Shown piece by piece: positions 38,299-48,278 of a stretch of 64,000 nucleotides of DNA; the stretch's first letter is position 1; each line of letters begins with the position of its first letter. The notes beneath the pieces were generated by a model. That model was not told where the DNA came from. It did not search any database and saw only the letters and a list, made by a program, of their open reading frames with translations. Made by a program: the position numbers and the translations under genes. The stretch covers positions 175,577-239,576 of the forward strand of contig JACPPI010000007.1 in NCBI GenBank assembly GCA_016190985.1, in the 5' to 3' direction. Source of the DNA: Opitutia bacterium (GTDB lineage Bacteria > Verrucomicrobiota > Verrucomicrobiia > Opitutales > Opitutaceae).

Positions 38299-39332
38299 CC
38301 GAGTCGCAAAAAAACTCCGACGAGCTGGAAGCCATCGGCCTGAAGGCAGCCGAATGGCTCGTCTTGCGCGACCGCGGGCTCACCGCGGCGGAACAGGACC
38401 GGTTTCTCGAATGGCTCGCCGCCGACCCGCGCCACGGCGAGTGGTTCGCCCGCCAGCAGCGCACCTGGCGGGACTTCAACCTGCTCGCCGAATGGCGTCC
38501 CGAGCACAGCAGCGAACCCAACCCCGATCTGCTCGCCAAGCCGCAGCGCACCGGCCGCTGGCTGGTCTGGGCCGGCTCGCTGGCGGCGGCCGCGGGGATC
38601 GCGCTCGCGCTGACGCTCTGGCAACCGTGGGTGCGGGACACGCCCTCGTGGTCCGCAGCGATCACGGCTCCGCCGGCCGGCGGACATCGGATCCTGGCAG
38701 ACGGCTCGGTCGCCGAATTGAACCGCGGCGCGGAGATTGAGGTGCAATTTGCGCCGGACGAGCGCTGCGTGCGGCTGGTGCGCGGCGAGGCGCACTTCAC
38801 GGTCGCCAAGAATCCGCAGCGGCCGTTCATCGTCTCGGCCGGCGCGATCAAGGTGCGCGCGGTCGGCACGGCCTTTGATGTGCGCCTGGAAACCCGGGGC
38901 GTCGAGGTGCTCGTGACGGAAGGCCGGGTGCAGGTGAACCGGCATGAGTCGGCGGCGTCCGCCTCGGAACCGGTCGTGCCCTTGCTGGCCGCCGGCCAGC
39001 GGACCGTCGTTTCTTTTTCGCCGTCGGATCCGCCGCCGCAGGTCATCGAGGTTTCGCCGGAGGAGATGGCTCGCCGGCTCGCCTGGCAGCCGCAGCTGCT
39101 GGATTTTTCCTCCACCTCGCTGGCGACGGTGGTGGCCGAGTTCAATCTCCGCTCCGCCGGGGCGCAGGGCGTGCGGCTGGTGATCGCCGACGCGGAGCTC
39201 GGAGCCGTGCCCATCGTGGCGTCCTTCCGGTCGGACAATGTCGAGGCCTTCGTCCGCTTGCTCGAGCTGACGGCCGGCGTGCGCGCGGAACGGCGCGGCG
39301 AAAACGAAATCGTGCTGCACAAGGCCCGGTAG
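38295..39332 (+). CDS. FecR-like anti-sigma / signal transducer
   Basis: 345 residues. A cytoplasmic N-terminal domain (about 1-90, EWLVLRDRGLTAAEQDRFLEWLAADPRHGEWFARQQRTWRDF, the DUF4880/FecR_N type) precedes one membrane helix (about 95-115). The periplasmic FecR domain has ILADGSVAELNRGAEIEVQF, RLVRGEAHFTVAKNPQRPFIV and VRAVGTAFDVR. The last 80 residues form an STN-like module contacting the receptor. It is coupled to the FecI-like gene by ATGA. It holds the sigma factor inactive until the receptor signals. Confidence 0.92.
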   Translation: MTESQKNSDELEAIGLKAAEWLVLRDRGLTAAEQDRFLEWLAADPRHGEWFARQQRTWRDFNLLAEWRPEHSSEPNPDLLAKPQRTGRWLVWAGSLAAAAGIALALTLWQPWVRDTPSWSAAITAPPAGGHRILADGSVAELNRGAEIEVQFAPDERCVRLVRGEAHFTVAKNPQRPFIVSAGAIKVRAVGTAFDVRLETRGVEVLVTEGRVQVNRHESAASASEPVVPLLAAGQRTVVSFSPSDPPPQVIEVSPEEMARRLAWQPQLLDFSSTSLATVVAEFNLRSAGAQGVRLVIADAELGAVPIVASFRSDNVEAFVRLLELTAGVRAERRGENEIVLHKAR

Positions 39333-39431
39333 CCCGGCCGGGCGCGTCCGCGGGGGCCGACGGAGACGGGCGGCATCCTTCGAGAAAAATTATGCGAATG
39401 CCTTAGTGTGTTCCGGCGGAAGGAACGTCTT

Positions 39432-41996
39432 GTGAGCGAACCCCGTTACCCCACGATGCCAAACCCCACCTCATGCACCGCGGCCTCTGGCTGCAATCAC
39501 CGGCGCTCCGTCCGCCTTTTGCTGGCGCTCCTGCTGACTTTCCAAACCGCGCTTTTCGCCTTTGCCTCGGAGGGCGCGACCAAGGCCTTCAATGTCCCGG
39601 CCGGCGAGGCCATCGCCACGCTCAAGCGTGCCGCCCAGCAGGCCGGGCTGGAGATCATGTTCCCCGCCGAACTGGTGCGCGGAGTGACGACCAACGCGGT
39701 GAAAGGCGATCTGGTCCCGGATGAAGCCTTTGCGCGCATGACCGCCGGCACGGGAATCAAGGTGGTGCAGGATGAAAAGACCGGTGCGCTGACCGTGAGC
39801 CGGCAGCCCGCGGCCCCGAAGGAGGAGGCGCCGCCCAAAAAGGAGGAGGCCATGGTGGCCGAGAAAGTGCTGAAGCTCGAGACCTTCACGGTCACCACCA
39901 GCATCGGCACCTACAACGAGCACACGACCTCGGCCGGGAGCAAGACGCCGATGGACATGAAGGACATCGCCGGCACCGTCCAGGTGCTCAACGCCTCCTT
40001 CATCGAGGACAAGCTGGCCCGGTCGCTGGAGGATCTTTATCCTTATGTGGTCGGCATGACCCGCGAGAGCCAGGCGGCCTCGGGCTTCACCCTGCGCGGC
40101 TTCACCAACAACGCCACGAACACGCTGCTCAACAATATCCAATACGACGGCCTGTCCGGCGGCGCGGCGCGTTTCGGATCGCCGACCACGGCCAACGTGG
40201 ACCGGGTCGAGGTGATCAAGGGCCCCAATTCGGTTCTCTACGGCGCGATGAGCCCCGGCGGCATCATCAACATCGTCTCCAAGTCGCCGCTGGCCAAGCG
40301 GGCCAATTCGCTGTCGTTCTCCGTCGCCGGATTTGCCGGCCAGAATGTTTCGTTCGGGGAGAAGATGGGCTACTCCGCCACGCTGGACACCGCCGGGCCC
40401 ATCGACAGCGGCAAGCGCTGGCTGTATCGTTTCATCGCCTCGTATGATGAAGTGGCGACGTTCCGCCGGTTCGACTGGGGGCGGAACTATTATTTCTACC
40501 CGTCCCTCACCTACCGCCTGAATAAGAATACGGAGGTGACTCTGAAGATCGAGATCATCCGCCAGCGGCGGTTCAGCATAAACGACCAACAGCTGGTGGC
40601 GCCGTTCGGGCTCATCTCGCTGGTGCCCAGCGACCACTCGCTCGTCTACCAGGATCCGGAAAACGCGGAATACGACCGCAACGAGGTCTACAGCCTCGTC
40701 GCCACGCACCGGTTCGCCGACCGGTGGACGGCCAAATACAACGTCCGCACTGTGCAGCATGTCGACGGCCGGATCCTGCTTGAGAACCGGGTGGTCAACA
40801 GCGTCCTGCCGGTGGAGAACAGCACGATCACCCAGCGACTCCGCGACACTTGGAACCGGCGCCGCTATGCCTATCACGATTTCACCGTCTACGGGGACGT
40901 CGGTCCGGAGAAATTCCGGCACACGCTGCTGTTCGGCGCCGATTACGGCTATGAGATGGAGAACTTCAACCGCTGGATCTTCGCGAATGTCACCGGCCCG
41001 GCCATCAACATCTACAACCCGGTGCCTAAGCTGACGACCTATCCCGTGTATAATCCCGCGGTCGGGCCGACCCAGATCGCCCTCCAGAAATACTACAACT
41101 ATGGCTTCTATTTCTCCGACCAGATCAAGATCGGCAAGCAGTGGCGCGCCTCGGCGGGCATCCATACCGACACCTACAACTCGCGCTATCGGGATTCGGC
41201 GCGTCGGTCGAACGGAACGTTGATCAATCCCGGAACTTACAACGATTCCAAGTCCACGGTGCCCTCGTTCGGCCTGGTCTACCAGCCGGCGGAGACGATA
41301 TCTTTCTACGGCAGCTATGCCGAAGGCTTCAAGCCGGCCATCGCGCAATCGGTCGACGCTTTCGGCGTGGGCCGGCCGCCGGAAAAGGCCAATCAGAAGG
41401 AGGTTGGCTTCAAGGCGGACTTCCTGGGCAGCACCCTCGGCGTCCTGTTTTCCTATTACGACATCACCCGGAACAACGTCACCGAGGCCCCCGCGGGCCT
41501 GATCGACGCCAACGGCGTGCAGATTTTTCGGACCCTTTCGCAGCGCAACCAAGGCGTCGAACTGTCGGTCAACTATCAGCCGAAGCCCTACGTTCAGATG
41601 CAGGTGGGCTTCACCAACATGGATGCGCGGGTCACGGATACCGCGCAGCCCCTGCTGATGAACGCCCGCCTGGCCAACGCGCCGTCCAGCAGCGGCAACT
41701 TCTGGATCCGCTACAACGTGCCGGAAGGCGGCCTGCGCGGTTTCGGCGTGGGCTTCGGCGCGATCTACACGGGCGAGCGGAACGGCTTGGTCTCCAACGT
41801 GGCGGCCGGCATGCTGACAATTCCATCGAACACCCGGGCGGACCTCGCTTTCTACTACAAGTGGAAGCGCTGCGATTTTGCCGTGAACATCACCAACATC
41901 ACGGACCGCTCCTACATCGCCAGTGCGGACGCGGTGGAGGATGTGATTCCCGGGGCACCCCGCAAGGTCACGGCCTCGCTGCGTTACACGTTTTGA
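39432..41996 (+). CDS. FecA-type TonB-dependent receptor with signalling domain
   Basis: 854 residues if translation begins at GTG 39432, which has AAGGAA seven bases upstream; ATG 39456 and GTG 39408 are alternatives. After the signal peptide comes an STN domain (about 45-115, FNVPAGEAIATLKRAAQQAGLEIMF), the mark of receptors that signal to a FecR protein. A Pro/Glu/Lys linker, TonB box (KLETFTVTTS), plug (NVDRVEVIKGPNSVLYGAMSPGGIINIV) and a 22-strand barrel ending in Phe (ASLRYTF) follow. The siderophore-receptor type plug points to ferric-siderophore or ferric-citrate uptake. It is the third gene of the FecI-FecR-FecA set. Confidence 0.9.
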   Translation: MSEPRYPTMPNPTSCTAASGCNHRRSVRLLLALLLTFQTALFAFASEGATKAFNVPAGEAIATLKRAAQQAGLEIMFPAELVRGVTTNAVKGDLVPDEAFARMTAGTGIKVVQDEKTGALTVSRQPAAPKEEAPPKKEEAMVAEKVLKLETFTVTTSIGTYNEHTTSAGSKTPMDMKDIAGTVQVLNASFIEDKLARSLEDLYPYVVGMTRESQAASGFTLRGFTNNATNTLLNNIQYDGLSGGAARFGSPTTANVDRVEVIKGPNSVLYGAMSPGGIINIVSKSPLAKRANSLSFSVAGFAGQNVSFGEKMGYSATLDTAGPIDSGKRWLYRFIASYDEVATFRRFDWGRNYYFYPSLTYRLNKNTEVTLKIEIIRQRRFSINDQQLVAPFGLISLVPSDHSLVYQDPENAEYDRNEVYSLVATHRFADRWTAKYNVRTVQHVDGRILLENRVVNSVLPVENSTITQRLRDTWNRRRYAYHDFTVYGDVGPEKFRHTLLFGADYGYEMENFNRWIFANVTGPAINIYNPVPKLTTYPVYNPAVGPTQIALQKYYNYGFYFSDQIKIGKQWRASAGIHTDTYNSRYRDSARRSNGTLINPGTYNDSKSTVPSFGLVYQPAETISFYGSYAEGFKPAIAQSVDAFGVGRPPEKANQKEVGFKADFLGSTLGVLFSYYDITRNNVTEAPAGLIDANGVQIFRTLSQRNQGVELSVNYQPKPYVQMQVGFTNMDARVTDTAQPLLMNARLANAPSSSGNFWIRYNVPEGGLRGFGVGFGAIYTGERNGLVSNVAAGMLTIPSNTRADLAFYYKWKRCDFAVNITNITDRSYIASADAVEDVIPGAPRKVTASLRYTF

Positions 41997-42054
41997 TCGC
42001 ACGCCGTCACCGCGTCCGGTCCGGCGCCCGGCGCGGTGATTTCGTCCCATCTCC

Positions 42055-43434
42055 ATGGACTCCAAGCCCCCGATTTCCGGTTCTTCGACCAGTCGTCATG
42101 CCCGTTCCCGTTTCTGGCCGCATGACTGGTGGCGGCTGATGGAGCTGCGCGTCGGCGTGCTGCCGGTGCCCGTCCTCGTGGTGCTCGTCGCGGTGCTCAC
42201 GGCGTTCATCTCCGCCGGCAAGTTCCCCGCTGCGGGCAAGACGCCGAACGACGTCTGCACTATGATCGCGGTTCTCGCGGTGGGAGGATTCGTCTGCGCC
42301 GAGATCGGCAAACGCATCCCGGTGGTGAAGGACATCGGCGGCGCGGCGATCTTCGCGACCTTCATCCCATCCTACCTGGCGTTTCACTCCTACATCCCGC
42401 CGGTCATCCTGCAGACCGTGACGGATTTCACCAAGGCGACGAACTTTCTCTATCTGTTCATCGCTTGCATCATCGTCGGCTCGATCCTGAGCATGGACCG
42501 CACAGTGCTCATCCGCGGGTTCCTGAAGATCTTCGTGCCGCTCGCCGCCGGCTCCGTCGCCGCCGCGCTGGTCGGCACGGGCGTGGGCACGCTGCTCGGG
42601 CTCGGCGCCAGGCACACGTTCTTCTACATCATCGTCCCCATCATGGGCGGCGGGGTGGGCGAGGGGGCGATCCCGCTCTCGGTCGGCTACGCCGAGATCC
42701 TGCACCTGAAGCAGGGCGAGGAGTTTGCCCGCGTGCTGCCGCCGGTGATGTTTGGCAGCCTCACGGCCATCCTGCTCGCGGGCACGCTGAACTTCGTCGG
42801 CAAAAAATACCCGCACCTCACCGGCGAAGGCCGGCTGCAGCCGGGCGAGCACGACGAGCTGCACCCGCAGCAGGAAGAGATCACCGGCCACCTGGATGTG
42901 AGCCACATCGCCGCCGGCGCGAGCGTCGCCATCGCCCTTTACCTGGTGGGCGTCGCGCTCGGCACCTTGCCGCCCGAGAACTTCCGCCTGCCGGCGCCGG
43001 TGGTGATGCTTTTCCTGGCCGTCGCCGTGAAGCTCGCTTCCGGCGTGCCGCCGCAGATCCAGCATGGCGCCGGGGTGGTCTATAAGTTTTTCCGCACCGC
43101 GGTGACCTACCCGTTGCTCTTCGCCATCGGCGTGGCGCTGACGCCGTGGGACAAGCTCCTGGAGGCGCTGCATCCCGCCAACCTCGTGACGATCATCGCC
43201 ACGGTGACGACGCTGATGACCACGGGGTTCGTCGTCGGCCGCTGGGTGAAGCTCTACCCGATCGAGGCCGCCATCGTGAACGCCTGTCACAGCGGCCAGG
43301 GCGGCACGGGCGATGTGGCCATCCTCACGGCGGCGAACCGCATGCAGATGATGCCCTTCGCCCAGATCGCCACGCGCATCGGCGGGGCGATCACGGTCAC
43401 GCTCGCGCTCATCACCCTGCGGGCGCTGTCGTGA
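42055..43434 (+). CDS. 2-hydroxycarboxylate transporter family protein (citrate/malate:Na+ type)
   Basis: 459 residues with about eleven membrane helices. Both GGxG re-entrant signatures of the 2HCT family are present: PIMGGGVGEGAIPLS and CHSGQGGTGDVAILT. Family members (CitS, CitP, MaeN, CimH) exchange or symport citrate, malate or lactate. The C-terminal NRMQMMPFAQIATRIGGA is the conserved arginine segment that binds the substrate carboxylate. It starts 58 bases after the FecA-type receptor, and with that receptor would fit use of citrate as iron ligand and carbon source, but citrate specificity is not proven by the sequence. Confidence 0.9.
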   Translation: MDSKPPISGSSTSRHARSRFWPHDWWRLMELRVGVLPVPVLVVLVAVLTAFISAGKFPAAGKTPNDVCTMIAVLAVGGFVCAEIGKRIPVVKDIGGAAIFATFIPSYLAFHSYIPPVILQTVTDFTKATNFLYLFIACIIVGSILSMDRTVLIRGFLKIFVPLAAGSVAAALVGTGVGTLLGLGARHTFFYIIVPIMGGGVGEGAIPLSVGYAEILHLKQGEEFARVLPPVMFGSLTAILLAGTLNFVGKKYPHLTGEGRLQPGEHDELHPQQEEITGHLDVSHIAAGASVAIALYLVGVALGTLPPENFRLPAPVVMLFLAVAVKLASGVPPQIQHGAGVVYKFFRTAVTYPLLFAIGVALTPWDKLLEALHPANLVTIIATVTTLMTTGFVVGRWVKLYPIEAAIVNACHSGQGGTGDVAILTAANRMQMMPFAQIATRIGGAITVTLALITLRALS

Positions 43435-43480
43435 CATGCCGTTCGCCCTCTGGAAACGGGTGACCGCGGGAAATGCGCAC

Positions 43481-43645
43481 TTATTTGAAGTGCTGCGCCA
43501 CTCTCCAGCCGAGCCAGACGCCCGCGATGCTGCCGATGCTGCTCAGGAGGAAGCAGCCGAAAAACTCGAAACCGAACAGCTCGCCGAGATACCAGAATGC
43601 GTAACCGAAAACTGTCGTGCCGGCCAAGATGCAAGCCTTGTTCAC
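43481..43645 (-). CDS. Small membrane protein of unknown function
   Basis: 54 residues from GTG 43645 to TAA. Two hydrophobic stretches (ACILAGTTVFGYAFWYL and FFGCFLLSSIGSIAGVW) separated by GELFGFEF; the end is GWRVAQHFK. The only in-frame stop upstream is 30 bases beyond the proposed start and no ATG exists, so GTG is used. Its coding sense is supported by the coherent hydrophobic pattern, where the other frames give Arg/Pro-rich shadows. It is convergent with the 2HCT gene and divergent from pckG. No family recognised with confidence; the C-terminus recalls AtpZ/AtpI-like small proteins. Confidence 0.55.
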   Translation of the reverse strand: MNKACILAGTTVFGYAFWYLGELFGFEFFGCFLLSSIGSIAGVWLGWRVAQHFK

Positions 43646-43784
43646 CGCGGCAGTCTGGCGCGCGGGGGTTTCCAGGCGAGCCGCAAAGCGCCCGCGCTAA
43701 TCCGGCAAGGAAAATAACTTCAATGCCCCCGCCAGGCGGGTCTTTCCCGTTTACTCAACCCGCCGACTCGCCTAATCTCGGGGC

Positions 43785-45605
43785 ATGAAGTCTACCGCCA
43801 AGCCCCTGAGCAAGAATGTCCACCTGCTGCGCTGGGTGAAGAAGATGGCCGAGCTGTGCCAGCCCGCTGCGATCCACTGGATCGACGGCTCGCAGAAAGA
43901 ATACGAGGCCCTGTGCGCCCTGATGGTGAAGGGCGGCACCTTCATCAAACTGAACCAGAAAAAGTGGCCGGGCTGCCACTACGCGCGCTCCGACGCCAGC
44001 GACGTGGCGCGCGTCGAGGACCGCACCTTCATCTGCTCGCTGTCCAAGGAGGCCGCCGGGCCGACGAACAACTGGGTCAACCCCTACGAGATGCGCCGCA
44101 CCCTGCGCGGCCTTTTCCACGGCTGCATGAAGGGCCGCACGATGTATGTGCTGCCTTACAGCATGGGCCCGCTCGGCTCGCCCATGTCGCAGATCGGCGT
44201 GCAGCTCACCGACTCGCCCTACGCCGTCGTCAACATGCGCATCATGGCCCGCATCGGCCAGCAGGTGTTCGACCTGATCGACAAGGATTTCAAGCGCGTC
44301 GTCCCCTGCGTGCATTCCGTCGGCGCGCCGCTGGCCAAGGGCCAGAAGGATGTCGCCTGGCCGTGCAACAAGGAGAAATACATCGTCCATTTCCCGGAGA
44401 CCCGCGAGATCTGGTCCTACGGCTCGGGCTACGGCGGCAACGCCCTGCTGGGCAAGAAGTGCTTCGCGCTCCGCATCGCCTCCGCCATGGCGCGCGACGA
44501 GGGCTGGATGGCCGAGCACATGCTCATCCTCGGCGTCGAGAATCCCGCCGGCAAGAAGACCTACGTCGCGGCCGCGTTTCCCAGCGCGTGCGGCAAGACC
44601 AACTTCGCCATGCTCATCCCGCCCCCGCATTTCCAGAAGCAGGGCTGGAAGGTGTGGACCGTCGGCGACGACATCGCGTGGATCAAGCCCGACGCCCACG
44701 GCCGCCTGCGCGCCATCAACCCCGAGGCGGGCTTCTTCGGCGTCGCCCCCGGCACGGGCAACAGCACGAATCCGAACGCCATGAAGGCGCTCGCGAAGAA
44801 CACCATCTTCACCAACGTCGCCCTCACCGACGATGGCGGCGTCTGGTGGGAGGGCATGACCGACACCCCGCCCGCGCACGCCCTCGACTGGCAGGGCAAC
44901 GACTGGACGCCCGACCTCGCCAAGAAAAGCGGCGCCAAGGCCGCGCACCCCAACGCGCGCTTCACCGCGCCGGCCTCGCAGTGCCCGACCATCGACCCCG
45001 ATTGGGAGAAGCCCGAGGGCGTGCCGATCAGCGCCATCATCTTCGGCGGCCGCCGCGCCACCACCATGCCGCTCGTTTACCAGGCCTTCAACTGGAGCAG
45101 CGGCGTCTACGTCGGCGCGACGATGGGCTCCGAGATGACCGCCGCCGCCGCCGGCACGATCGGCAAGGTGCGCCGCGACCCGATGGCCATGCTGCCGTTC
45201 TGCGGCTACAACATGGGCGACTACTTCCGCCACTGGATCAACATGCAGCGCAAGCTCAGCGAGACGCCGCGCATCTTCCACGTGAACTGGTTCCGCAAGG
45301 ACAAGGAGGGCAAGTTCATGTGGCCCGGCTTCTCCGAGAACATGCGCGTGCTGAAGTGGGTCGTCGACCGCGTGCGCGCCGGCGGCCGCGCCAAGGAGAC
45401 GCCCATCGGCTGGGTGCCGCGCTACAAGGACATCGACTGGACGGGGCTGGATTTTTCCGAGGCGAAATTCGAGGAGCTGCAGGCCTTCGACCGCGCCGCC
45501 TGGCGCCAGGAGGTGCTCGGCCACGAGGAACTGTTTCTCGATCTGCACGCCTCCCTGCCCAAGGAGCTGATGTTCGAGCGCGAGCTGCTCATCTGCCGCA
45601 TGTGA
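43785..45605 (+). CDS. pckG: Phosphoenolpyruvate carboxykinase (GTP)
   Basis: 606 residues, the length of bacterial GTP-type enzymes. The GTP-family P-loop [15 protein letters not shown] contains the hyperreactive Cys269; [16 protein letters not shown] and [18 protein letters not shown] are further family blocks. It converts oxaloacetate and GTP to PEP, CO2 and GDP, the first committed step of gluconeogenesis from amino and organic acids. That fits the many genes here for such substrates (PutA, fumarylacetoacetase, DctA, 2HCT). The start 43785 is followed at once by in-family sequence. Monocistronic as far as can be seen. Confidence 0.95.
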   Translation: MKSTAKPLSKNVHLLRWVKKMAELCQPAAIHWIDGSQKEYEALCALMVKGGTFIKLNQKKWPGCHYARSDASDVARVEDRTFICSLSKEAAGPTNNWVNPYEMRRTLRGLFHGCMKGRTMYVLPYSMGPLGSPMSQIGVQLTDSPYAVVNMRIMARIGQQVFDLIDKDFKRVVPCVHSVGAPLAKGQKDVAWPCNKEKYIVHFPETREIWSYGSGYGGNALLGKKCFALRIASAMARDEGWMAEHMLILGVENPAGKKTYVAAAFPSACGKTNFAMLIPPPHFQKQGWKVWTVGDDIAWIKPDAHGRLRAINPEAGFFGVAPGTGNSTNPNAMKALAKNTIFTNVALTDDGGVWWEGMTDTPPAHALDWQGNDWTPDLAKKSGAKAAHPNARFTAPASQCPTIDPDWEKPEGVPISAIIFGGRRATTMPLVYQAFNWSSGVYVGATMGSEMTAAAAGTIGKVRRDPMAMLPFCGYNMGDYFRHWINMQRKLSETPRIFHVNWFRKDKEGKFMWPGFSENMRVLKWVVDRVRAGGRAKETPIGWVPRYKDIDWTGLDFSEAKFEELQAFDRAAWRQEVLGHEELFLDLHASLPKELMFERELLICRM

Positions 45606-45728
45606 TTCGATCCTGATTGGCGGTCCGTTCGCCCGCTGGCGGAAAATCGCCAGGTCGGCTTTTGCCGCATGTAGGCGGCAGGGCAAATTCTTGCCGAAAC
45701 AAAATCCCGGCGCATGGTTCCCACAGCC

Positions 45729-46493
45729 ATGCGCCTTTTCTTTGTCGCCCTCCTGCTGATCCTCGGCACCGCCGCCCGTGCGGCGGACGTCACGGCACCG
45801 GCGCCCGACCCGCTCGCCGGCGCGCCGGAGCCCTTGGCGGAGGCCATCCGGCAGTTCGGCCGCGACGCCAACCGCTGGGCCTACACGCAGCACTTCGTCG
45901 TCACTGACGGCAAGGGCCGGACCAAGGAGGAGACCCTGGTGCGCTACGACCCCTCGCAACCGGACGATGTGCAGTGGACCCTGCTCGAGCGCGACAGCCG
46001 CCCAGCCACCGAGTCCGCGATCAAAAGACACCGAAAGGAAATGGCCCGGCGCAGCAAGGACCGCATGTCCCTCGGCCAGCTGCTTGAGCTGCCCCGCGCC
46101 GTGGTCGCCGCCGAGACCGCCACCGTTATCACCTACGAGGTGCCGTTGCGTTCGGCGGACAACCAGCGCCTGCCGCCGGACAAGTTCCAAGTCTTCGTGC
46201 ATGTGAACCGGGCGAAACCGGCCCTCGCCCTCATCGAGGTGAAGCTGCGCAGCGCCTGGCGCGTGGCCGGCGTCGTCAAGGTGAAGTCGGGCGACGTGCG
46301 CATCGAGTTCGCCGAGGTGCGGCCGGACTTCGCCCCGGCCGTCACCCGCGTCACGGCCGGGGGCAGCGGCTCGCTGCTGCTGGTGACGATGACCCGCCGG
46401 AGCGAGATCCGCCGCACGGATATCAAGCGGGTCACGCCCTACAACGAACGCCTCAAGGTGAAGCTCGGTCCGCTGCAGCTGCTGGATTTCTAG
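45729..46493 (+). CDS. Exported protein of unknown function
   Basis: 254 residues with a signal peptide (MRLFFVALLLILGTAARAAD). The mature part is basic and beta-rich (RYDPSQPDDVQWTLLERD; VKVKSGDVRIEFAEVRPDFAPAVTRV), without membrane helix or metal motif. I do not recognise the family; the pattern fits a small outer-surface or periplasmic protein that acts on or senses a lipoprotein-like partner, but that is a guess. ATG 45714 is an alternative start that would add MVPTA. The stop overlaps that of the convergent MFS gene by three bases. Confidence 0.65.
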   Translation: MRLFFVALLLILGTAARAADVTAPAPDPLAGAPEPLAEAIRQFGRDANRWAYTQHFVVTDGKGRTKEETLVRYDPSQPDDVQWTLLERDSRPATESAIKRHRKEMARRSKDRMSLGQLLELPRAVVAAETATVITYEVPLRSADNQRLPPDKFQVFVHVNRAKPALALIEVKLRSAWRVAGVVKVKSGDVRIEFAEVRPDFAPAVTRVTAGGSGSLLLVTMTRRSEIRRTDIKRVTPYNERLKVKLGPLQLLDF

Positions 46494-47800
46494 CCGTCGG
46501 ACAGGCTGGTGTGCCGACGTTCCTTGATCAGGAAAAAGCCGACGACAAAGGTAAGCGCCGCGATGCAGATCGGATAGGCCAGCCCGGCGTAGATGTTGCC
46601 CGTCCCCTCGACCAGCGACGAGGCGATGTAGGGGGTGAGGCCGCCGAAGACACCATTGCCGATGTGGTAGGGCAGCGACATCGAGGTGTAGCGGATGCGG
46701 GTGGGGAACAGCTCCACGAGAAAAGCGGCGATCGGGCCGTAGACCATGGTGACGAACAGCACCTGCAGGAACACCAATGCGACGAGCATCGGCTGGTTGA
46801 GCGGCGCGGCAAAATGCATCATGCCATGGTAGATCGGGACGTAGAGCACCGCCGCAAGCAGGCAGCCGGCGAGGATGATCGGTTTGCGCCCGAGGCGGTC
46901 GGAGAGGCTGCCGAAGAACACGAAGAATGGCGTGGCCAGCAGCAGCGCGTAGACGACGGTCAGGTTGGCGGTGACGAACTCGACCTGCGCGACGCGCTGG
47001 AGGAAGAACAGCGCGTAGAACTGGCCCGTATACCACACGACGCCCTGGCCGGCCACGGCGCCGAACAGCGCGATGAGGACGAGGCGGCGGTTCTCGGGCC
47101 GGACAAAACTCTCGGTCAGCGGATTTTTGGAGAGCTGGCCGGCGGACTTGGCCTGGGCGAAGAGCGGCGACTCCTCCATGCGCACCCGGATGTAGTAGGA
47201 GATGAGCACGAGGAAAATCGAGAGCAGGAACGGGATCCGCCAGCCCCACGATTCGAAGGTCTCCCTGCCCAGCTGCTGGCGGCAGAGCAGGATCACGCCG
47301 AGCGAGATGAACAGCCCGAGCGTGGCCGTGGTCTGGATAAAGCTGGTGTAGAATCCGCGGCGGTGATCGGGGGTGTGCTCCGCGACGTAGGTGGCGGCGC
47401 CGCCGTATTCGCCGCCGAGGGCCAGGCCTTGCACCAGCCGCAGCACCGTGAGCGCGAGCGGGGCGAGCACGCCGATCTCGGCGTAGCCCGGCAGCAGGCC
47501 GATGAGGAAGGTCGAGCCGCCCATCAGCACGAGCGTGACGAGGAAGGTGTATTTGCGCCCGACCAGATCGCCCAGCCGCCCGAAGACGAGCGCGCCAAAC
47601 GGCCGCACCACGAAACCGGAGGCGAAGATCGCGAGCGTTTTCAGGAAACCGGCGGCGGGATTGTCACCCGGGAAGAAATGAGCCGAGAGGACCGTGGCGA
47701 GGCTGCCAAAGAGATAGAAGTCATACCACTCGATGAGGGTGCCGGCCGAGGCGGCGCCGATGACTTTCCAGATGCCCTTGGGGGCGTGGGGTTGGCTCAT
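46490..47800 (-). CDS. MHS-family MFS transporter (organic acid/betaine:H+ type)
   Basis: 436 residues, twelve helices. The metabolite:H+ symporter hallmarks are IGAASAGTLIEWYDFYLFGSLA at the N-terminus, FGRLGDLVGRKYTFLVTLVLMGGSTFLIGLLP and LRLVQGLALGGEYGGAATYVAEH. Relatives include ProP (proline/betaine), ShiA (shikimate), KgtP and dicarboxylate/citrate carriers. The start 47800 begins with the standard MSQPHAPKGIWKVIGAA; a longer frame to 47935 is a shadow. It is downstream of, and on the same strand as, the VapC gene. The substrate is unclear; proline is interesting because putA lies next to the toxin pair. Confidence 0.9.
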   Translation of the reverse strand: MSQPHAPKGIWKVIGAASAGTLIEWYDFYLFGSLATVLSAHFFPGDNPAAGFLKTLAIFASGFVVRPFGALVFGRLGDLVGRKYTFLVTLVLMGGSTFLIGLLPGYAEIGVLAPLALTVLRLVQGLALGGEYGGAATYVAEHTPDHRRGFYTSFIQTTATLGLFISLGVILLCRQQLGRETFESWGWRIPFLLSIFLVLISYYIRVRMEESPLFAQAKSAGQLSKNPLTESFVRPENRRLVLIALFGAVAGQGVVWYTGQFYALFFLQRVAQVEFVTANLTVVYALLLATPFFVFFGSLSDRLGRKPIILAGCLLAAVLYVPIYHGMMHFAAPLNQPMLVALVFLQVLFVTMVYGPIAAFLVELFPTRIRYTSMSLPYHIGNGVFGGLTPYIASSLVEGTGNIYAGLAYPICIAALTFVVGFFLIKERRHTSLSDG

Positions 47801-47858
47801 AAGAAAGTGCCGGGAGCGTGGTCGGGCCGGCGGCGCTGGGCAATGTCGCAGTTGGCGC

Positions 47859-48278
47859 TCATTCCCACGGGTTGAACAACTCGGCGCCTGTGGTGGCAAA
47901 ATCGGCAACGTTGCGGGTGACCAGCGACAGGCCATGCGCCAGGGCGGTGGCGGCCAACAGGGAGTCGAGCGTGGGCAGCGCGCGCCCTTTGGCTTCGGCC
48001 CCGGCCAGCATCCGCCCCCAGAGATCGGCGGCTGGCGTGTCGAGGGGCAGGATGCGGCCGGCGAAGCGTTCCGCCAAGTCGCGGTCCAGCCAGTGCTCGA
48101 GCGCCCGGCGCTTCGGCCCCGCCGGCAGCCTGGAACAACCCCGCCGGATTTCGCCCAGGGTCAGCACGCTCAAATGGAGCGTTTCCTCGGGTTGCTCCCG
48201 CAGCCAGTTCAGCACCCGCGGCGACGGGCGCGCCTGCGTGGGCTCGCAAATCACACAGGTGTCGAGCAACCAGTTCAC
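47859..48278 (-). CDS. vapC: VapC-type PIN-domain toxin
   Basis: 139 residues. The four acidic PIN residues are visible: Asp6 in WLLDTCVI, Glu43 in TLGEIRRG, Asp105 in LPTLDSLLAATA and Asp126 in RNVADF. PIN toxins are Mg2+-dependent ribonucleases. The ATG at 48278 overlaps the antitoxin stop by four bases. The length and the NVADFATTGAELFNPW ending match FitB/VapC proteins. Confidence 0.92.
   Translation of the reverse strand: MNWLLDTCVICEPTQARPSPRVLNWLREQPEETLHLSVLTLGEIRRGCSRLPAGPKRRALEHWLDRDLAERFAGRILPLDTPAADLWGRMLAGAEAKGRALPTLDSLLAATALAHGLSLVTRNVADFATTGAELFNPWE

Noticed and set aside
43755..47249. A 1164-codon minus-strand frame over pckG and neighbours
   Set aside because: Antisense to PEP carboxykinase; composition typical of shadows.
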